Origin: Lithodes maja
Lineage: Eukaryota; Arthropoda; Malacostraca; Decapoda; Lithodidae
Direction: 5' to 3'
Assembly: GCA_037953745.1 (NCBI GenBank)
Contig: JBAKBP010000707.1
Coordinates: 186,001 to 250,000 of the forward strand
DNA: 64,000 nt
How positions within the stretch are numbered: position 1 is the first letter of the stretch; every line of letters begins with the position of its first letter. Below, one piece after another: positions 10,627-21,033 of the stretch. The notes beneath the pieces were generated by a model. That model did no database searches, was not told the DNA's origin, and was given only the letters and a program-made list of their open reading frames with translations. The position numbers and the translations under genes are program-made.

Positions 10627-12471
10627 TGTGACGCATGTCGAGTATGAGCATGCTGTACAGAACGCCCAGTCAGGCCCCACTCTCGCTAGGATCGTCAGGG
10701 CAGGAACTTTGGCTGTAGTCTGTGTAGAGTTTCCTAACTCAGTTTATGTGAACCGTTGTACTATAAGTATTATCATTATGTATTTTGTTTTCTTCTAAGT
10801 CAACGAGTTCTATTTTATATCATTAGATATAAGTGTTGTGTGTGGGATTTATATATATATAATGATGCGAAGAGAGAGAGAGTTATGTAACACCGACCAG
10901 TGAGCGCGCCACGAGGGGTAGGCCTAATTCCCTCCTCCCTTCCTCCCTTTCAGCGCGTGGGAAGTTCTTTGTCAATCCCAGATTGAGAGTATATGACGTC
11001 ATGATTGCCAGTGGGCGGTCCTTAAGTAGTTTGAGATATGCCGCTAGAGGGCCGAGTATAAAAAGAGAGGTTTTTGCCACCATGCTTCAGAACTCATCAG
11101 GCAAAGCGACCTCTCATATCCCTTGCAACTATCCCTATTCTTCCGACTGATGTGAACTTTCTCTACTCTCTGAACAGCCTACCTTCTTCTCTTCTCGTCC
11201 CTTTTTAACACCTCCATGACCCCTTTGGTGCAGATTTAGTCAGCCAAAGTATTATCGCTTGAGTTCTCACGAGATAAGTGCCTGTTAGATAGCCTATTTT
11301 TGGAAGGGTTAACTAGATTAGGATTGATTGATGTTTGTTGCACTCGTATATGCATTTCCCTGTGTACTATTATTCATGTTCCTGTTTTCTGCTGGTTTAG
11401 GTAATGCTAGACTGGGATAGGGTTCCTCGAGTTGTGATTTCCTATGAGTGCTAGGTTGGTTGAACCAGCACAATTGCAACGGAGACGTGGGAAGCCTAGG
11501 GGGTCTTTTTGATTGTGTACCGTGGGAGTTTAGCACTGTGTTGCGAGTGAGGGCTTTTGCCTGTGCCACCCAACACTGTGCTATCTCATTTGCTTGACTT
11601 TGAGAGGATCGCCAGGAGAGAACCAGATACTAGTGATCTGGATCTCTCAAGAGAGCATCCCGTCAATTACCGTAATTTGGCCGCACAGTCTTAAGGACCT
11701 CGCTAGGCTACGAGCCGCTTGCTCAGCCATTGTCTCTTAACCTTAGATATCCCAGCTAGACTTTGCTCGACCAGCAGATACAGCATAGTATTGAAGCTTC
11801 TCCTTATGTATATTATTGTTTAAGCACTATTGATTTCATGTGTGGCACGCTTAGCTACTTCAGAGATTAGTGGCCCACGAGCACAATCTTAGTAGGCTAT
11901 TGCCAGTGCATTGTCGGAGTACTTCTTCTTAATGTTTGCCATATCCTATTGCTTATTCTTATAATTCTTCTTATGTCAATTTAAAGCCTTTAATTACCAG
12001 TGAGTTATTCATTAAATTGCTGTTCAAAATCCGATACTTACTTCTTATGAGTATTCGAGAAGCATCTAACTTATCAGAAGATTCCTTGCTTGATGCTCGA
12101 GGACTATTGTTTAACGTAACGTAATAGTGCCGATCCGAAGTAGAGGGTGGAGGACTTCTTAAGTTCTTAGTTCAAGGGTGGATTACTTCGGCTTCGGCCA
12201 ACACTATTCTTTAGTGTTGTAGTACTTTCTTCTTTGTTTGATTGTTGACCAGACTAGATAACTCCCGTCTTGTTATTAGTCTGTTGTGTGAAACGCTAGT
12301 ACCGAGTTCTTGTATACCCCGTTATAGCAGATAGAACTCTGGAGGGTAGTGGCGTTTTTTGTTCAGCTGGCAGTACTCTGGGGTTGGGATCGTGTGTTTT
12401 CCGTTGTGGCAACGAGCCATAGTCGAGTCCTGTGTAAGAGCCCTAGTGTACCCGAGTGCCCGGTCGTAACA
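10627..12471 (+). repeat. 5' LTR of Gypsy element
   Basis: 1845 bp, from TGTGACGCATG to GGTCGTAACA. It matches 17012-19340 along its whole length apart from the 484-bp insertion present only in the 3' copy. Non-coding; it contains a recognisable promoter. Confidence 0.95.
10994..11064 (+). promoter_or_regulatory. LTR core promoter: CRE palindrome and TATA box
   Basis: A perfect TGACGTCA (10994-11001) lies 55 bp upstream of TATAAAAA (11057-11064). Transcription would be expected to start near 11085-11095, where the sequence CTTCAGAACTCATCAG offers initiator-like TCA motifs. The same arrangement is in the 3' LTR, with its TATA box at 17442-17449. TGACGTCA is the CREB/ATF-type site; its use here is inferred. 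Confidence 0.6.
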
Positions 12472-12473
12472 AA

Positions 12474-12485
12474 TGGCGACCTTGC
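12474..12485 (+). promoter_or_regulatory. Candidate primer binding site of Gypsy element
   Basis: TGGCGACCTTGC begins two bases after the 5' LTR, the position and TGG start expected for a primer binding site complementary to a tRNA CCA end. The cognate tRNA was not determined. Confidence 0.5.
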
Positions 12486-12685
12486 TTAGGATTTTGTGAA
12501 CAGTATAATTTTTTGCAGAGTTGTACAACATTTGTTTGTTGGTACTTTAGCGTACATATTGAAGAATATTTTTTTTTGTAAGGCAATTAGGAGAGGATTT
12601 AAGAGACTCCAGTTAATTTAGTAATTAGTGCTTGCATAAGGGAGTTTAACACTTTTGTCTCGAGAATTTTTTGGTGAACTTCAGT

Positions 12686-14242
12686 ATGTCGGGCCCTAGT
12701 ACTGACGAGGAGCGAGAGATGCTATTTGAGGAGGTGCCGTTAGTAACTAGTGAGGAGGATGCTAGACTTTTTGTGAGTAAGCAGTACCATGTGACGGAGG
12801 AGAGGCTGACTGGGGTGAATGTTTATGGCTTGCACCTGATAGCCAAGGTTTTGGGTCTATCCAATGTAGGAGGGATGTCCAAGGGGGAGCTGATTTCCTG
12901 GGTGTTGCGTGGGCGACATGGGGTTTCGGAGGAGAGGGCGTTTGGGGGGGTTCCTCCCCAGATCCCCTCTCACTCGACTCCCACAGTGCCGTCCACTCAG
13001 TTGCCGGAGGTTAGCACTCTCCCACAGAGGGATGAGCATTGGAAGATTGGAGTGCCCTCGGGCGGTGCGTATGGTGGTTCCCCAGTTCTTGCCCCCCCTC
13101 CTTCAGTAGTGGCAGCTCCCTCTTCCGGCCTGTCTCCTGAGATGATATTTAAACTCGAGCTTGCTAAAATGGAGAATGAGGCTAGGAAGCAGGAGATTGA
13201 GGCGAAGAATGAGGCTAGGAAGCAGGAGATGGAGAATGAGTCTAGGAGGCATGAGAAGGAGATGGAGAATGAGTCTAGGAGGCATGAGATTGAGGCGGAG
13301 AATGAGACTAGGAGGCACGAGGCTGAGCTTAGATACGACTCCGAGAAATATCGTGCTCAGATAGACTTAGATAAGACTCGTGCAGAGTCGACAGGGATTC
13401 GGATGGGCCGGGAGGGCCAAGTAAGAGAACAGTCCTTGTCCCACTTAGTCAAATTGGTGCCGGCATTTAGTGAAACTGAAGTCACAGAATTTTTTAATCG
13501 TTTTGAGAAGAAGTGTAGGGAGCATAATTGGCCTGAAGAGAAGTGGGCAGCTCTAGTCTCCTCAAGACTTACGGGTAAGGGTCTGAAGGCTTATGATGCA
13601 CTGCCTTTAGAGTCTTGCATTGACTACCCAGTATTGAAGAGAGCTGTCCTACGGGCATACGAGTTGCAACCAGAAACATATCGATTGAAGTTTCGGGGTG
13701 TTACAAAGACTAGGGAGGCGACCTTTCTTGAACATGCCCGGGACTTAAAAGATGCACTTGCTAACTGGACACGTTCTGAGAAAGCTGAGACGGCCGAACA
13801 GTTGACTGAGCTGTTTCTGCTCGAGCAGTTTTATAAGTGTACTGGTGCAGATATGACTTTAACTATTAAAGAAAAGAACCCTAAAACTCTACAGGAGGCA
13901 GCTGAGATGGCTGACCTCCGGCTATCATTAATTCGTGGGTGCGGGTCTGCCCAGCGTAGTGAGGCAGGTAACAAGGGGCGTGACACCCCACCCCCCCGAG
14001 TTAGTGATATACATTATGCAAACAAGTACAAGAGCTATGATACCAAGACTGACCACAAGACTAACACCGTCCCATTTAAGAAGGGGCCGGGCCCTTCCCA
14101 GTACCAAGGGAAGCCCAGAGGGGAGTTGGAGTGTTATCTTTGTCATGAAAAGGGGCACTTTGCAAGAGTCTGTCCTAGCAAACCACCTACAGCAGCTGTG
14201 TCTTTGGGCCTGCAACATTGGTGTGTCTCCGAAGTCTTCTGA
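12686..14242 (+). CDS. Gag of Gypsy element with SCAN-like capsid region and zinc knuckle
   Basis: 518 codons from the ATG at 12686 (MSGPSTDEEREML); an in-frame TTG upstream at 12671 is less likely. Residues ~165-215 form a charged helix made of repeated EARKQE / ENESRRHE units, encoded by an imperfect tandem repeat (13170-13330). The capsid part has LVKLVPAFSETEVTEFF, then a SCAN-like block (YELQPETYRLKFRG, TAEQLTELFLLEQF, PKTLQEAAEMADL) at residues ~320-415. A CCHC knuckle (CYLCHEKGHFARVC) is at 14131-14172. The vertebrate SCAN domain is known to derive from Gmr1-like Gypsy Gag, which supports the family call. No lesion is seen. The pol frame overlaps in the +1 phase. Confidence 0.88.
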   Translation: MSGPSTDEEREMLFEEVPLVTSEEDARLFVSKQYHVTEERLTGVNVYGLHLIAKVLGLSNVGGMSKGELISWVLRGRHGVSEERAFGGVPPQIPSHSTPTVPSTQLPEVSTLPQRDEHWKIGVPSGGAYGGSPVLAPPPSVVAAPSSGLSPEMIFKLELAKMENEARKQEIEAKNEARKQEMENESRRHEKEMENESRRHEIEAENETRRHEAELRYDSEKYRAQIDLDKTRAESTGIRMGREGQVREQSLSHLVKLVPAFSETEVTEFFNRFEKKCREHNWPEEKWAALVSSRLTGKGLKAYDALPLESCIDYPVLKRAVLRAYELQPETYRLKFRGVTKTREATFLEHARDLKDALANWTRSEKAETAEQLTELFLLEQFYKCTGADMTLTIKEKNPKTLQEAAEMADLRLSLIRGCGSAQRSEAGNKGRDTPPPRVSDIHYANKYKSYDTKTDHKTNTVPFKKGPGPSQYQGKPRGELECYLCHEKGHFARVCPSKPPTAAVSLGLQHWCVSEVF

Positions 14243-16526
14243 GTTTGCCCGGGGCAGTTCGTCAGAGGCTGAGGCACAGCCAATGCAGAAACACCTGAGA
14301 GGCTCGAACCCTGCTCAGGATGTTTTTTGCGACCATAGAGGACGGGGTTGCGTGATGTGGGCGGGGCGCAAGCATGGAGTAGAGGTCTTGCGTGATACAG
14401 GTGCTTCCCAGACTCTGATGAACAATTTGACTGGCTACCCTATAAATGCGGCTCGGGTGGTAGTGGTGCAGGGTATTAATGCAACTCGGTCATACCCGCT
14501 GGTGCGGTTGGAGTTGGAGGTGGATGGTGTGGCACGTGAATTGGATGTTGGGATTGTGGAGAAACTGCCAGTGGAGGGCGTCGACCTTCTTCTCGGCAAC
14601 GACTTTGCAATGCCCGCTTCTGAGGTTCTACCCTTAGTCATTGCCGAGAGGACGGCCGACGTGAGTAGGGAAGAGCAAGAGTGGGTCGAGCGGTGCCAGA
14701 CACAACCCATGGCGTGTGTTGTCACCCGAGCTCGGGCAGATAAAGTGTCACAGCCTAGTCCTCCGTCTTCAGACCAGCAGAGGAACGATCAACAGGAGGA
14801 GGCTAAAGCTGGAGTTGGTTTTAAGAGTTTTGACTCGGCGGCTCTCCTGGGTGATTTAGTATTGGCACCTATGTTAGAGTCTGGAGAGGCCCCAGGACCT
14901 GTCACAGCTAGTGAGGAGGTAGGGCCGGAAGAGACTCCGAGGCAGCAACGTTGCACACGGAGAGAAAAAAGGATTGCTCAGTTTGATATTGGGGAAGGAT
15001 TTGGGTTGCTTCGGAAGCATCTAGACAGGTTGGTTCCCTCAGATATTTGTAAACTGCAGTTGGAGGATCCGGAAGTTCAGAAGTGTGGTAATGGTGCTGT
15101 CGAGATTAAACACGAGGACGGGGAAGCATGTCATGTGAACCTGTTGGAGGAGTTTGTGAGGCAACCACCTGAGCAGCCTACTGTCCCTGCGTTGGTCTGC
15201 CGCGGCCAAGGTGGAGAAGGAGAGGGGGGCAGTAGGGCACAGGTGGAGGAGAGTAGGGATTGTCATGTCTCGGCGAAGCAGTGGGCGGGGGACACGAGTC
15301 TGGTGGCTGTGGAAGCGCTAGAGCACCTGCCTGAGCAGCAGTGTGCAGCACTCCAGCACCAGCTCGGTTCATACCCCACTGGTCGTGCCGAGCCCCTGAG
15401 TCTCACAACTCGGACGGTGCGAGATGTTCCGCGGGCAGGTCACGTGACTGTTAAAAGACCGTTAGCCTCGTTGTTTCGGTGGTTTAAGGTGGGCGACGAG
15501 GCTTTGGCATGGTTGCCAGGTCAGGGTCGACCCATGGCTGCCAAGGGTGGTGGTCAAAAGGAGGACATTGAGCAGATTGGTAAGGTCGGCTGTGGTATCG
15601 CAGTGCCCGGTCGTCGCATAGCCTCCCAATGCTGCTCTAGTCTAATGCAAAAGCCCTACCATAGACCGACTGTATCTGGCCATGTCGCTGAAAGCGGTGA
15701 TGCTGCGCAGGCAGATGTCGTCACAAGGAATGTGGGGGTGCGCATGTACGGTATCGGCGGGGAAGCCTTAGCAATAATGAACTGTGGGAGTGACTGCACA
15801 GGTGGTACTGATTGTCCCTCTCATGACCTGGCTGTTCTAGGGACGAAGGTGGAGAAGGAGGGAGACTACAGGTTAGAAGCTGCGGTCTCGGCTGGGTTGT
15901 GGGAGGGCACTAGGCATGTTGTTCGTGGAGACAGTGCAAGGCAGTTATTTACTAGGCTATGGCAGTACTTTCGCATGTTTGTTGCTTCTCCAGGCCTGAG
16001 GTACGGGGTAGAATCCGACATGCAGGCTGGAGATAGTGCAAGGCTCAGTTTAATTCCCTGCCGTATAAATCCTGCTCGACAGCCTATGGTGCAAGCAGAG
16101 CTGGATTACGTGTGGACGAAGGATCTGAGGGATAAGGAATGTCGTGAGTGGTCGTTGCTTGTAACTTTGTCCGAGCGTGCTAAAGAGGTAGGTGGTTTTG
16201 TTGTGGACGGGAGTACCTACCAGTGCAATGTTGTGCCTGACGGACTTAAGAATGCACCAGCAACGTGTCAGAGCCTGATGAATGAAAGTGAAAAGGACAA
16301 TGATGCGCTGGGGCATTTCGAGATCTATGTTCCAGCCTATGGTCCGGTCGGTGTAGTTTACCCAGATCATTACCCTCTCGAGATCTTGGACCAGTTTCAC
16401 AATCGGAATATGAGGCTGACCAGGTGGTCACTAAGGTTATTGGTATATAACCTGGACATAAGCCATATTGCCGGTTGTGACAACGAGGTTGCATGTGGTC
16501 GTTCAGGGGTATATGATCCTGGGTAA
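14145..16526 (+). CDS. Collapsed Pol: intact protease, then integrase-tail, RT and RNase H remnants in one open frame
   Basis: The frame is open for nearly 800 codons, +1 relative to Gag. The aspartic protease is complete (DTGASQTL at about 14394, VDLLLGNDFA at about 14583). Downstream come recognisable scraps: an integrase C-terminal block (FKVGDEALAWLPGQGRPM, from 15483; KPYHRP), the linker before RT (RINPARQPMVQAEL, near 16065), part of RT (QCNVVPDGLKNAPATCQSLM, near 16225) and the RNase H end (YPDHYPLEIL, RLTRWSLRLLVYNLDISHI, near 16360-16470). The integrase zinc finger and catalytic core and the RT YxDD box are absent. Integrase material before RT matches the Gmr1 arrangement. The element probably needs enzymes in trans. 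Confidence 0.8.
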   Translation: MKRGTLQESVLANHLQQLCLWACNIGVSPKSSEFARGSSSEAEAQPMQKHLRGSNPAQDVFCDHRGRGCVMWAGRKHGVEVLRDTGASQTLMNNLTGYPINAARVVVVQGINATRSYPLVRLELEVDGVARELDVGIVEKLPVEGVDLLLGNDFAMPASEVLPLVIAERTADVSREEQEWVERCQTQPMACVVTRARADKVSQPSPPSSDQQRNDQQEEAKAGVGFKSFDSAALLGDLVLAPMLESGEAPGPVTASEEVGPEETPRQQRCTRREKRIAQFDIGEGFGLLRKHLDRLVPSDICKLQLEDPEVQKCGNGAVEIKHEDGEACHVNLLEEFVRQPPEQPTVPALVCRGQGGEGEGGSRAQVEESRDCHVSAKQWAGDTSLVAVEALEHLPEQQCAALQHQLGSYPTGRAEPLSLTTRTVRDVPRAGHVTVKRPLASLFRWFKVGDEALAWLPGQGRPMAAKGGGQKEDIEQIGKVGCGIAVPGRRIASQCCSSLMQKPYHRPTVSGHVAESGDAAQADVVTRNVGVRMYGIGGEALAIMNCGSDCTGGTDCPSHDLAVLGTKVEKEGDYRLEAAVSAGLWEGTRHVVRGDSARQLFTRLWQYFRMFVASPGLRYGVESDMQAGDSARLSLIPCRINPARQPMVQAELDYVWTKDLRDKECREWSLLVTLSERAKEVGGFVVDGSTYQCNVVPDGLKNAPATCQSLMNESEKDNDALGHFEIYVPAYGPVGVVYPDHYPLEILDQFHNRNMRLTRWSLRLLVYNLDISHIAGCDNEVACGRSGVYDPG

Positions 16527-17011
16527 ATTGACACACGGGTAGCCTCCTGCTTTGGTTTGAGTAGTATTTTGCGCTTGGTGCTTGTTGGCTCGCGGTTGTA
16601 GCCCAAGCGTATTGGGTCGTAAAGCAGGAGTTGAGCGTTTGGTATAGAAGAAAATAGGCTGCCCTTATAGTGCAGCCGGAAAAAAACATATTAAAATATA
16701 AAAATCATATAAAAACTCTTTCTTTTTGATGAAGATAATTGAATAAGTTTGTCATAGCCTATAAGGTTTGAGTAGTCCACGAACTATCAAACGGCTGAGC
16801 TGCTGTAAGCTCGCTCTGGGAGCATGATATTGTGTCTTTTACTATTGTTGGGAGGAGTTATGAAATGTGAATTTTTTTTTTTATAAGATGTGTTTTAGTG
16901 ATAAACTCAGCGTTGTTTTAGTGCCATGCGGTCGCTGGGTGTGAGGGGTTTGATGGGGTTCTGTATATCAGATTTTAGCTCAGGGTTGAGCAAGTAAAAT
17001 CTTGGGGGAGG
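16527..17011 (+). other. Gypsy 3' untranslated region and polypurine tract
   Basis: No coding signal. The last bases before the 3' LTR, TTGGGGGAGG (17002-17011), are a polypurine tract of the kind that primes plus-strand synthesis. The rest is AT-rich and unremarkable. Confidence 0.7.
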
Positions 17012-19340
17012 TGTGACGCATGTCGAGTATGAGCATGCTGTACAGAACGCCCAGTCAGGCCCCACTCTCGCTAGGATCGTCAGGGCAGGAACTTTGGCTG
17101 TAGTCTGTGTAGAGTTTCCTAACTCAGTTTATGTGAACCGTTGTACTATAAGTATTATCATTATGTATTTTGTTTTCTTCTAAGTCAACGAGTTCTATTT
17201 TATATCATTAGATATAAGTGTTGTGTGTGGGATTTATATATATATAATGATGCGAAGAGAGAGAGAGTTATGTAACACCGACCAGTGAGCGCGCCACGAG
17301 GGGTAGGCCTAATTCCCTCCTCCCTTCCTCCCTTTCAGCGCGTGGGAAGTTCTTTGTCAATCCCAGATTGAGAGTATATGACGTCATGATTGCCAGTGGG
17401 CGGTCCTTAAGTAGTTTGAGATATGCCGCTAGAGGGCCGAGTATAAAAAGAGAGGTTTTTGCCACCATGCTTCAGAACTCATCAGGCAAAGCGACCTCTC
17501 ATATCCCTTGCAACTATCCATATTCTTCCGACTGATGTGAACTTTCTCTACTCTCTGAACAGCCTACCTTCTTCTCTTCTCGTCCCTTTTTAACACCTCC
17601 ATGACCCCTTTGGTGCAGATTTAGTCAGCCAAAGTATTATCGCTTGAGTTCTCACGAGATAAGTGCCTGTTAGATAGCCTATTTTTGGAAGGGTTAACTA
17701 GATTAGGATTGATTGATGTTTGTTGCACTCGTATATGCATTTCCCTGTGTACTATTATTCATGTTCCTGTTTTCTGCTGGTTTAGGTAATGCTAGACTGG
17801 GATAGGGTTCCTCGAGTTGTGATTTCCTATGAGTGCTAGGTTGGTTGAACCAGCACAATTGCAACGGAGACGTGGGAAGCCTAGGGGGTCTTTTTGATTG
17901 TGTACCGTGGGAGTTTAGCACTGTGTTGCGAGTGAGGGCTTTTGCCTGTGCCACCCAACACTGTGCTATCTCATTTGCTTGACTTTGAGAGGATCGCCAG
18001 GAGAGAACCAGATACTAGTGATCTGGATCTCTCAAGAGAGCATCCCGTCAATTACCGTAATTTGGCCGCACAGTCTTAACCCTTCCTTCCCGGATGCCCT
18101 CATGTACGCCCATAAAAAAGCATGTAACAGGTACCCGGAAGGCCTCATATGCACCCACAACGTCACAGCCTGTGAGCTTGCTGTGCGAGGCGTCGGTCCG
18201 ACGCATGTAAACAACAGCCGGCTGGACCGACGCTCCGCATCTCCGGCCACAAGAAGGAGAGCGTCGCTTGTTCTTGTGTGCCTGTATGTTGTTGTTCAGT
18301 ATCGAAAAGTGGTGTAAAGTGGCTGGTTTGGCCATAAAGTTATCTCCAATGAAATCATCATCACAGCTCACCCAGTTGACTTAGAGAGCTCTACTTAATG
18401 CCATTTTACAGGTAAATAACACAGCTACGCTTGGGGATGCGCGGGAATGCGGGAAGCAGTCTGATTAACGAATATACGGTAGCCTAGCCTAGACGTTTTT
18501 CGGCCAAAACACCCGGGTTTCGAGGAATATATATATAATACATAACCGGGGCTGGAGGGTTAAGGACCTCGCTAGGCTACGAGCCGCTTGCTCAGCCATT
18601 GTCTCTTAACCTTAGATATCCCAGCTAGACTTTGCTCGACCAGCAGATACAGCATAGTATTGAAGCTTCTCCTTATGTATATTATTGTTTAAGCACTATT
18701 GATTTCATGTGTGGCACGCTTAGCTACTTCAGAGATTAGTGGCCCACGAGCACAATCTTAGTAGGCTATTGCCAGTGCATTGTCGGAGTACTTCTTCTTA
18801 ATGTTTGCCATATCCTATTGCTTATTCTTATAATTCTTCTTATGTCAATTTAAAGCCTTTAATTACCAGTGAGTTATTCATTAAATTGCTGTTCAAAATC
18901 CGATACTTACTTCTTATGAGTATTCGAGAAGCATCTAACTTATCAGAAGATTCCTTGCTTGATGCTCGAGGACTATTGTTTAACGTAACGTAATAGTGCC
19001 GATCCGAAGTAGAGGGTGGAGGACTTCTTAAGTTCTTAGTTCAAGGGTGGATTACTTCGGCTTCGGCCAACACTATTCTTTAGTGTTGTAGTACTTTCTT
19101 CTTTGTTTGATTGTTGACCAGACTAGATAACTCCCGTCTTGTTATTAGTCTGTTGTGTGAAACGCTAGTACCGAGTTCTTGTATACCCCGTTATAGCAGA
19201 TAGAACTCTGGAGGGTAGTGGCGTTTTTTGTTCGGCTGGCAGTACTCTGGGGTTGGGATCGTGTGTTTTCCGTTGTGGCAACGAGCCATAGTCGAGTCCT
19301 GTGTAAGAGCCCTAGTGTACCCGAGTGCCCGGTCGTAACA
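17012..19340 (+). repeat. 3' LTR of Gypsy element carrying a MITE
   Basis: Starts TGTGACGCATG and ends GGTCGTAACA. It is 2329 bp, exactly 484 bp longer than the 5' LTR; the excess is a 480-bp MITE plus one extra TTAA. The remainder aligns with the 5' LTR nearly base for base. Confidence 0.95.
18080..18559 (+). mobile_element. MITE1 copy 1, piggyBac-type, in 3' LTR
   Basis: 480 bp flanked by TTAA (18076-18079, 18560-18563); the 5' LTR shows the empty site at 11689-11692. The left end begins CCCTTCCTTCCCGGATG and the right end finishes CCGGGGCTGGAGGG. Just inside the left end are two direct repeats of the type CCCGGATGNCCTCNTGTACG, matching the subterminal repeats of PBLE1. It has no coding capacity. 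Confidence 0.93.
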
Positions 19341-19344
19341 ATAT

Positions 19345-20917
19345 GGCCCTTGGTCACCTTGCCCAAAAAGTGGACCTGGAATTGGTGCTGCTTGTTTGTA
19401 TCTTTGACAACACAGCCTACCACCTCCTCATCAAAGAATGCCTCAAATAGTTCGTGTGGTGGAGCATTGGGGCCTGCAGGAAAATTGGGGGTAATGCCTG
19501 AACCCTCCAGTGCCTCATCAAAAGCTGGCACATCAGGGTTGTATACATCCCCATCAACTACGTCTTGCCACTGAAAAACGTAGAATGGGTCTTGTCTACG
19601 CTGACGAGGAGCTCCAACTGGTGGCCCAGCACGCCCACGGCCAACTCGGGAGGCGCGCGCCCTAGGGCGGCGAGGGCGTCGGCCAGGGCGGCGGGCAGCA
19701 ATACGGGCAGCACGACGCCGGGCCAAGCGGGTGGGTCGAGGGTCGTCGATGTCCATATATTCATCGTCAGAGTGGTCATCTTGCCCTGACGGTGGACCTA
19801 TGTAATCATGGCCAGAGTCTGCAGAGAGGTGCCCTTCATCATCAGTGGCCCCCACATAATCTGGCGGGGAACCAGTGATGCGTGGGCGGCGTGCGGGTGG
19901 GCGAGGTGGGGAAGGAGTGGCAGGTGAGGCTGTGTCCTCCCGAGGTCCCGGGCTCCTTGGCCTGCGACGAGTGACAGAAAGCAATGATTGACTTTCACTA
20001 GGCCCAGGTATTGGTGATGCGAGCTCAAAGACTTCTGCAGGAAGACATGTTGAAGGCGGGAGAGGTGGGGAGGACCGTGGGGAAAGTTGCGGGGACAGTT
20101 GCGGGGACGTATGGCTGGGGCCGGCCGGGGTGGACGCCGCCGCGGGAGCCTCGAACAAAACTCTCTTACTTTTCTTAATTTTCTTAGTATATTTTCTACC
20201 TTTCCCCTTTTCGGCAAGAGTATGTCTCCTGTCGGGGGACCTAGGAGGCAAATAGGCCGAAAGTGGGGGGTCCTCAACCCTTGGCAATGGTGGGGGTGGT
20301 GGGGAAGAATGCGGGGCATCCGGGTCATCTTGGGTGGCGTGGGTAGATAAGGGAGACAATGGCGGTCGAGAAGGGTCACCACGCTGACCCTCACTCACAG
20401 CCTCATCCTCACCAAGTATTTTTGCTTGTTCCCTAGCTGCCGCGGCCGCCTTCTCAAGTATTTTTTGCTTGTATAAATGTAGCTTGAAAGGCGATTTACC
20501 TGGGGAAGGGCTTGGAGTCGTGTCACTTATGCGAAATTTGGTGAGTGACCTTGAACTCTCCCACTCACTCACTCTCTCAAGTTCACTGTCTTTAGGTAAA
20601 CCAGCTTCCTCAACAACTGGTACATCACCTTCATCACTCTCATCACTGTCAAATTCTCTCGCAAATCCCAGGAATTGTTCTTTTTCACTCTCATGGCCAT
20701 AATCACTCGACTTATAATTACTGGAGTGGTCACTCACTTCTTCATCAATCTTATGCTTGGCATCAGCTTTCTCATAAAGTCTCAAAGTCGTCTCAATACC
20801 TCCTGGAGATAACACATTTAGGCGATGGCGTCGGGGTAAGGCACGACGCACTAGCAAGGGCGTCGTAGGAAGCCCGCTGTCGGACACGGCGGAATCACTA
20901 TTTGGTGTACTGTCCAT
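19345..20917 (-). CDS. PBLE1 piggyBac transposase, N-terminal portion (exonless ORF split by Gypsy)
   Basis: Translation starts at the ATG at 20915-20917 (MDSTPNSDSAVSDSG). The first ~400 residues are a low-complexity acidic and Pro/Ser-rich extension with repeated SPQLSPQLSP and a strongly basic Arg-rich stretch (ARRRAARIAARRPGRRPRR). The piggyBac fold begins near ELFEAFFDEEVVG and runs to VHFLGKVTKG, where the Gypsy LTR interrupts it. The 1573 nt here plus 1325 nt at 9302-10626 total exactly 966 codons including stop, so the frame is uninterrupted apart from the insertion. The N-terminal extension is longer than in typical 500-600-residue piggyBac transposases. Confidence 0.87.
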
Positions 20918-21033
20918 GATGGCGTCGGGGTAGATACTGTTGTTGTGGCGTCGTTTACGCCGGGTGGCGCCACCTACCGTCCCATGATACCAAAATTTAC
21001 GCGCGGCTTTCGAAAAGCAAGCATGCAAGCAAG

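Larger units (their letters stand above)
10627..19340 (+). mobile_element. Gypsy-type (Gmr1-like) LTR retrotransposon, non-autonomous, young
   Basis: Both LTRs start TGTGACGCATG and end GGTCGTAACA. They are flanked by a 4-bp target duplication ATAT (10623-10626 and 19341-19344) that falls inside the PBLE1 transposase codons. Gag and protease are intact, while integrase and RT are reduced to fragments. The LTRs are each 1845 bp once the MITE is subtracted from the 3' copy. Only two substitutions were noticed by eye (near 11131/17516 and 12365/19234), so the insertion is recent. Confidence 0.92.

Noticed and set aside
13103..13318. Minus-strand repetitive open frame opposite gag
   Set aside because: Shadow of the Gag coiled-coil tandem repeat.
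13935..14144. Upstream extension of the pol frame into gag
   Set aside because: Codons here make sense only in the gag frame; pol homology starts after 14145.
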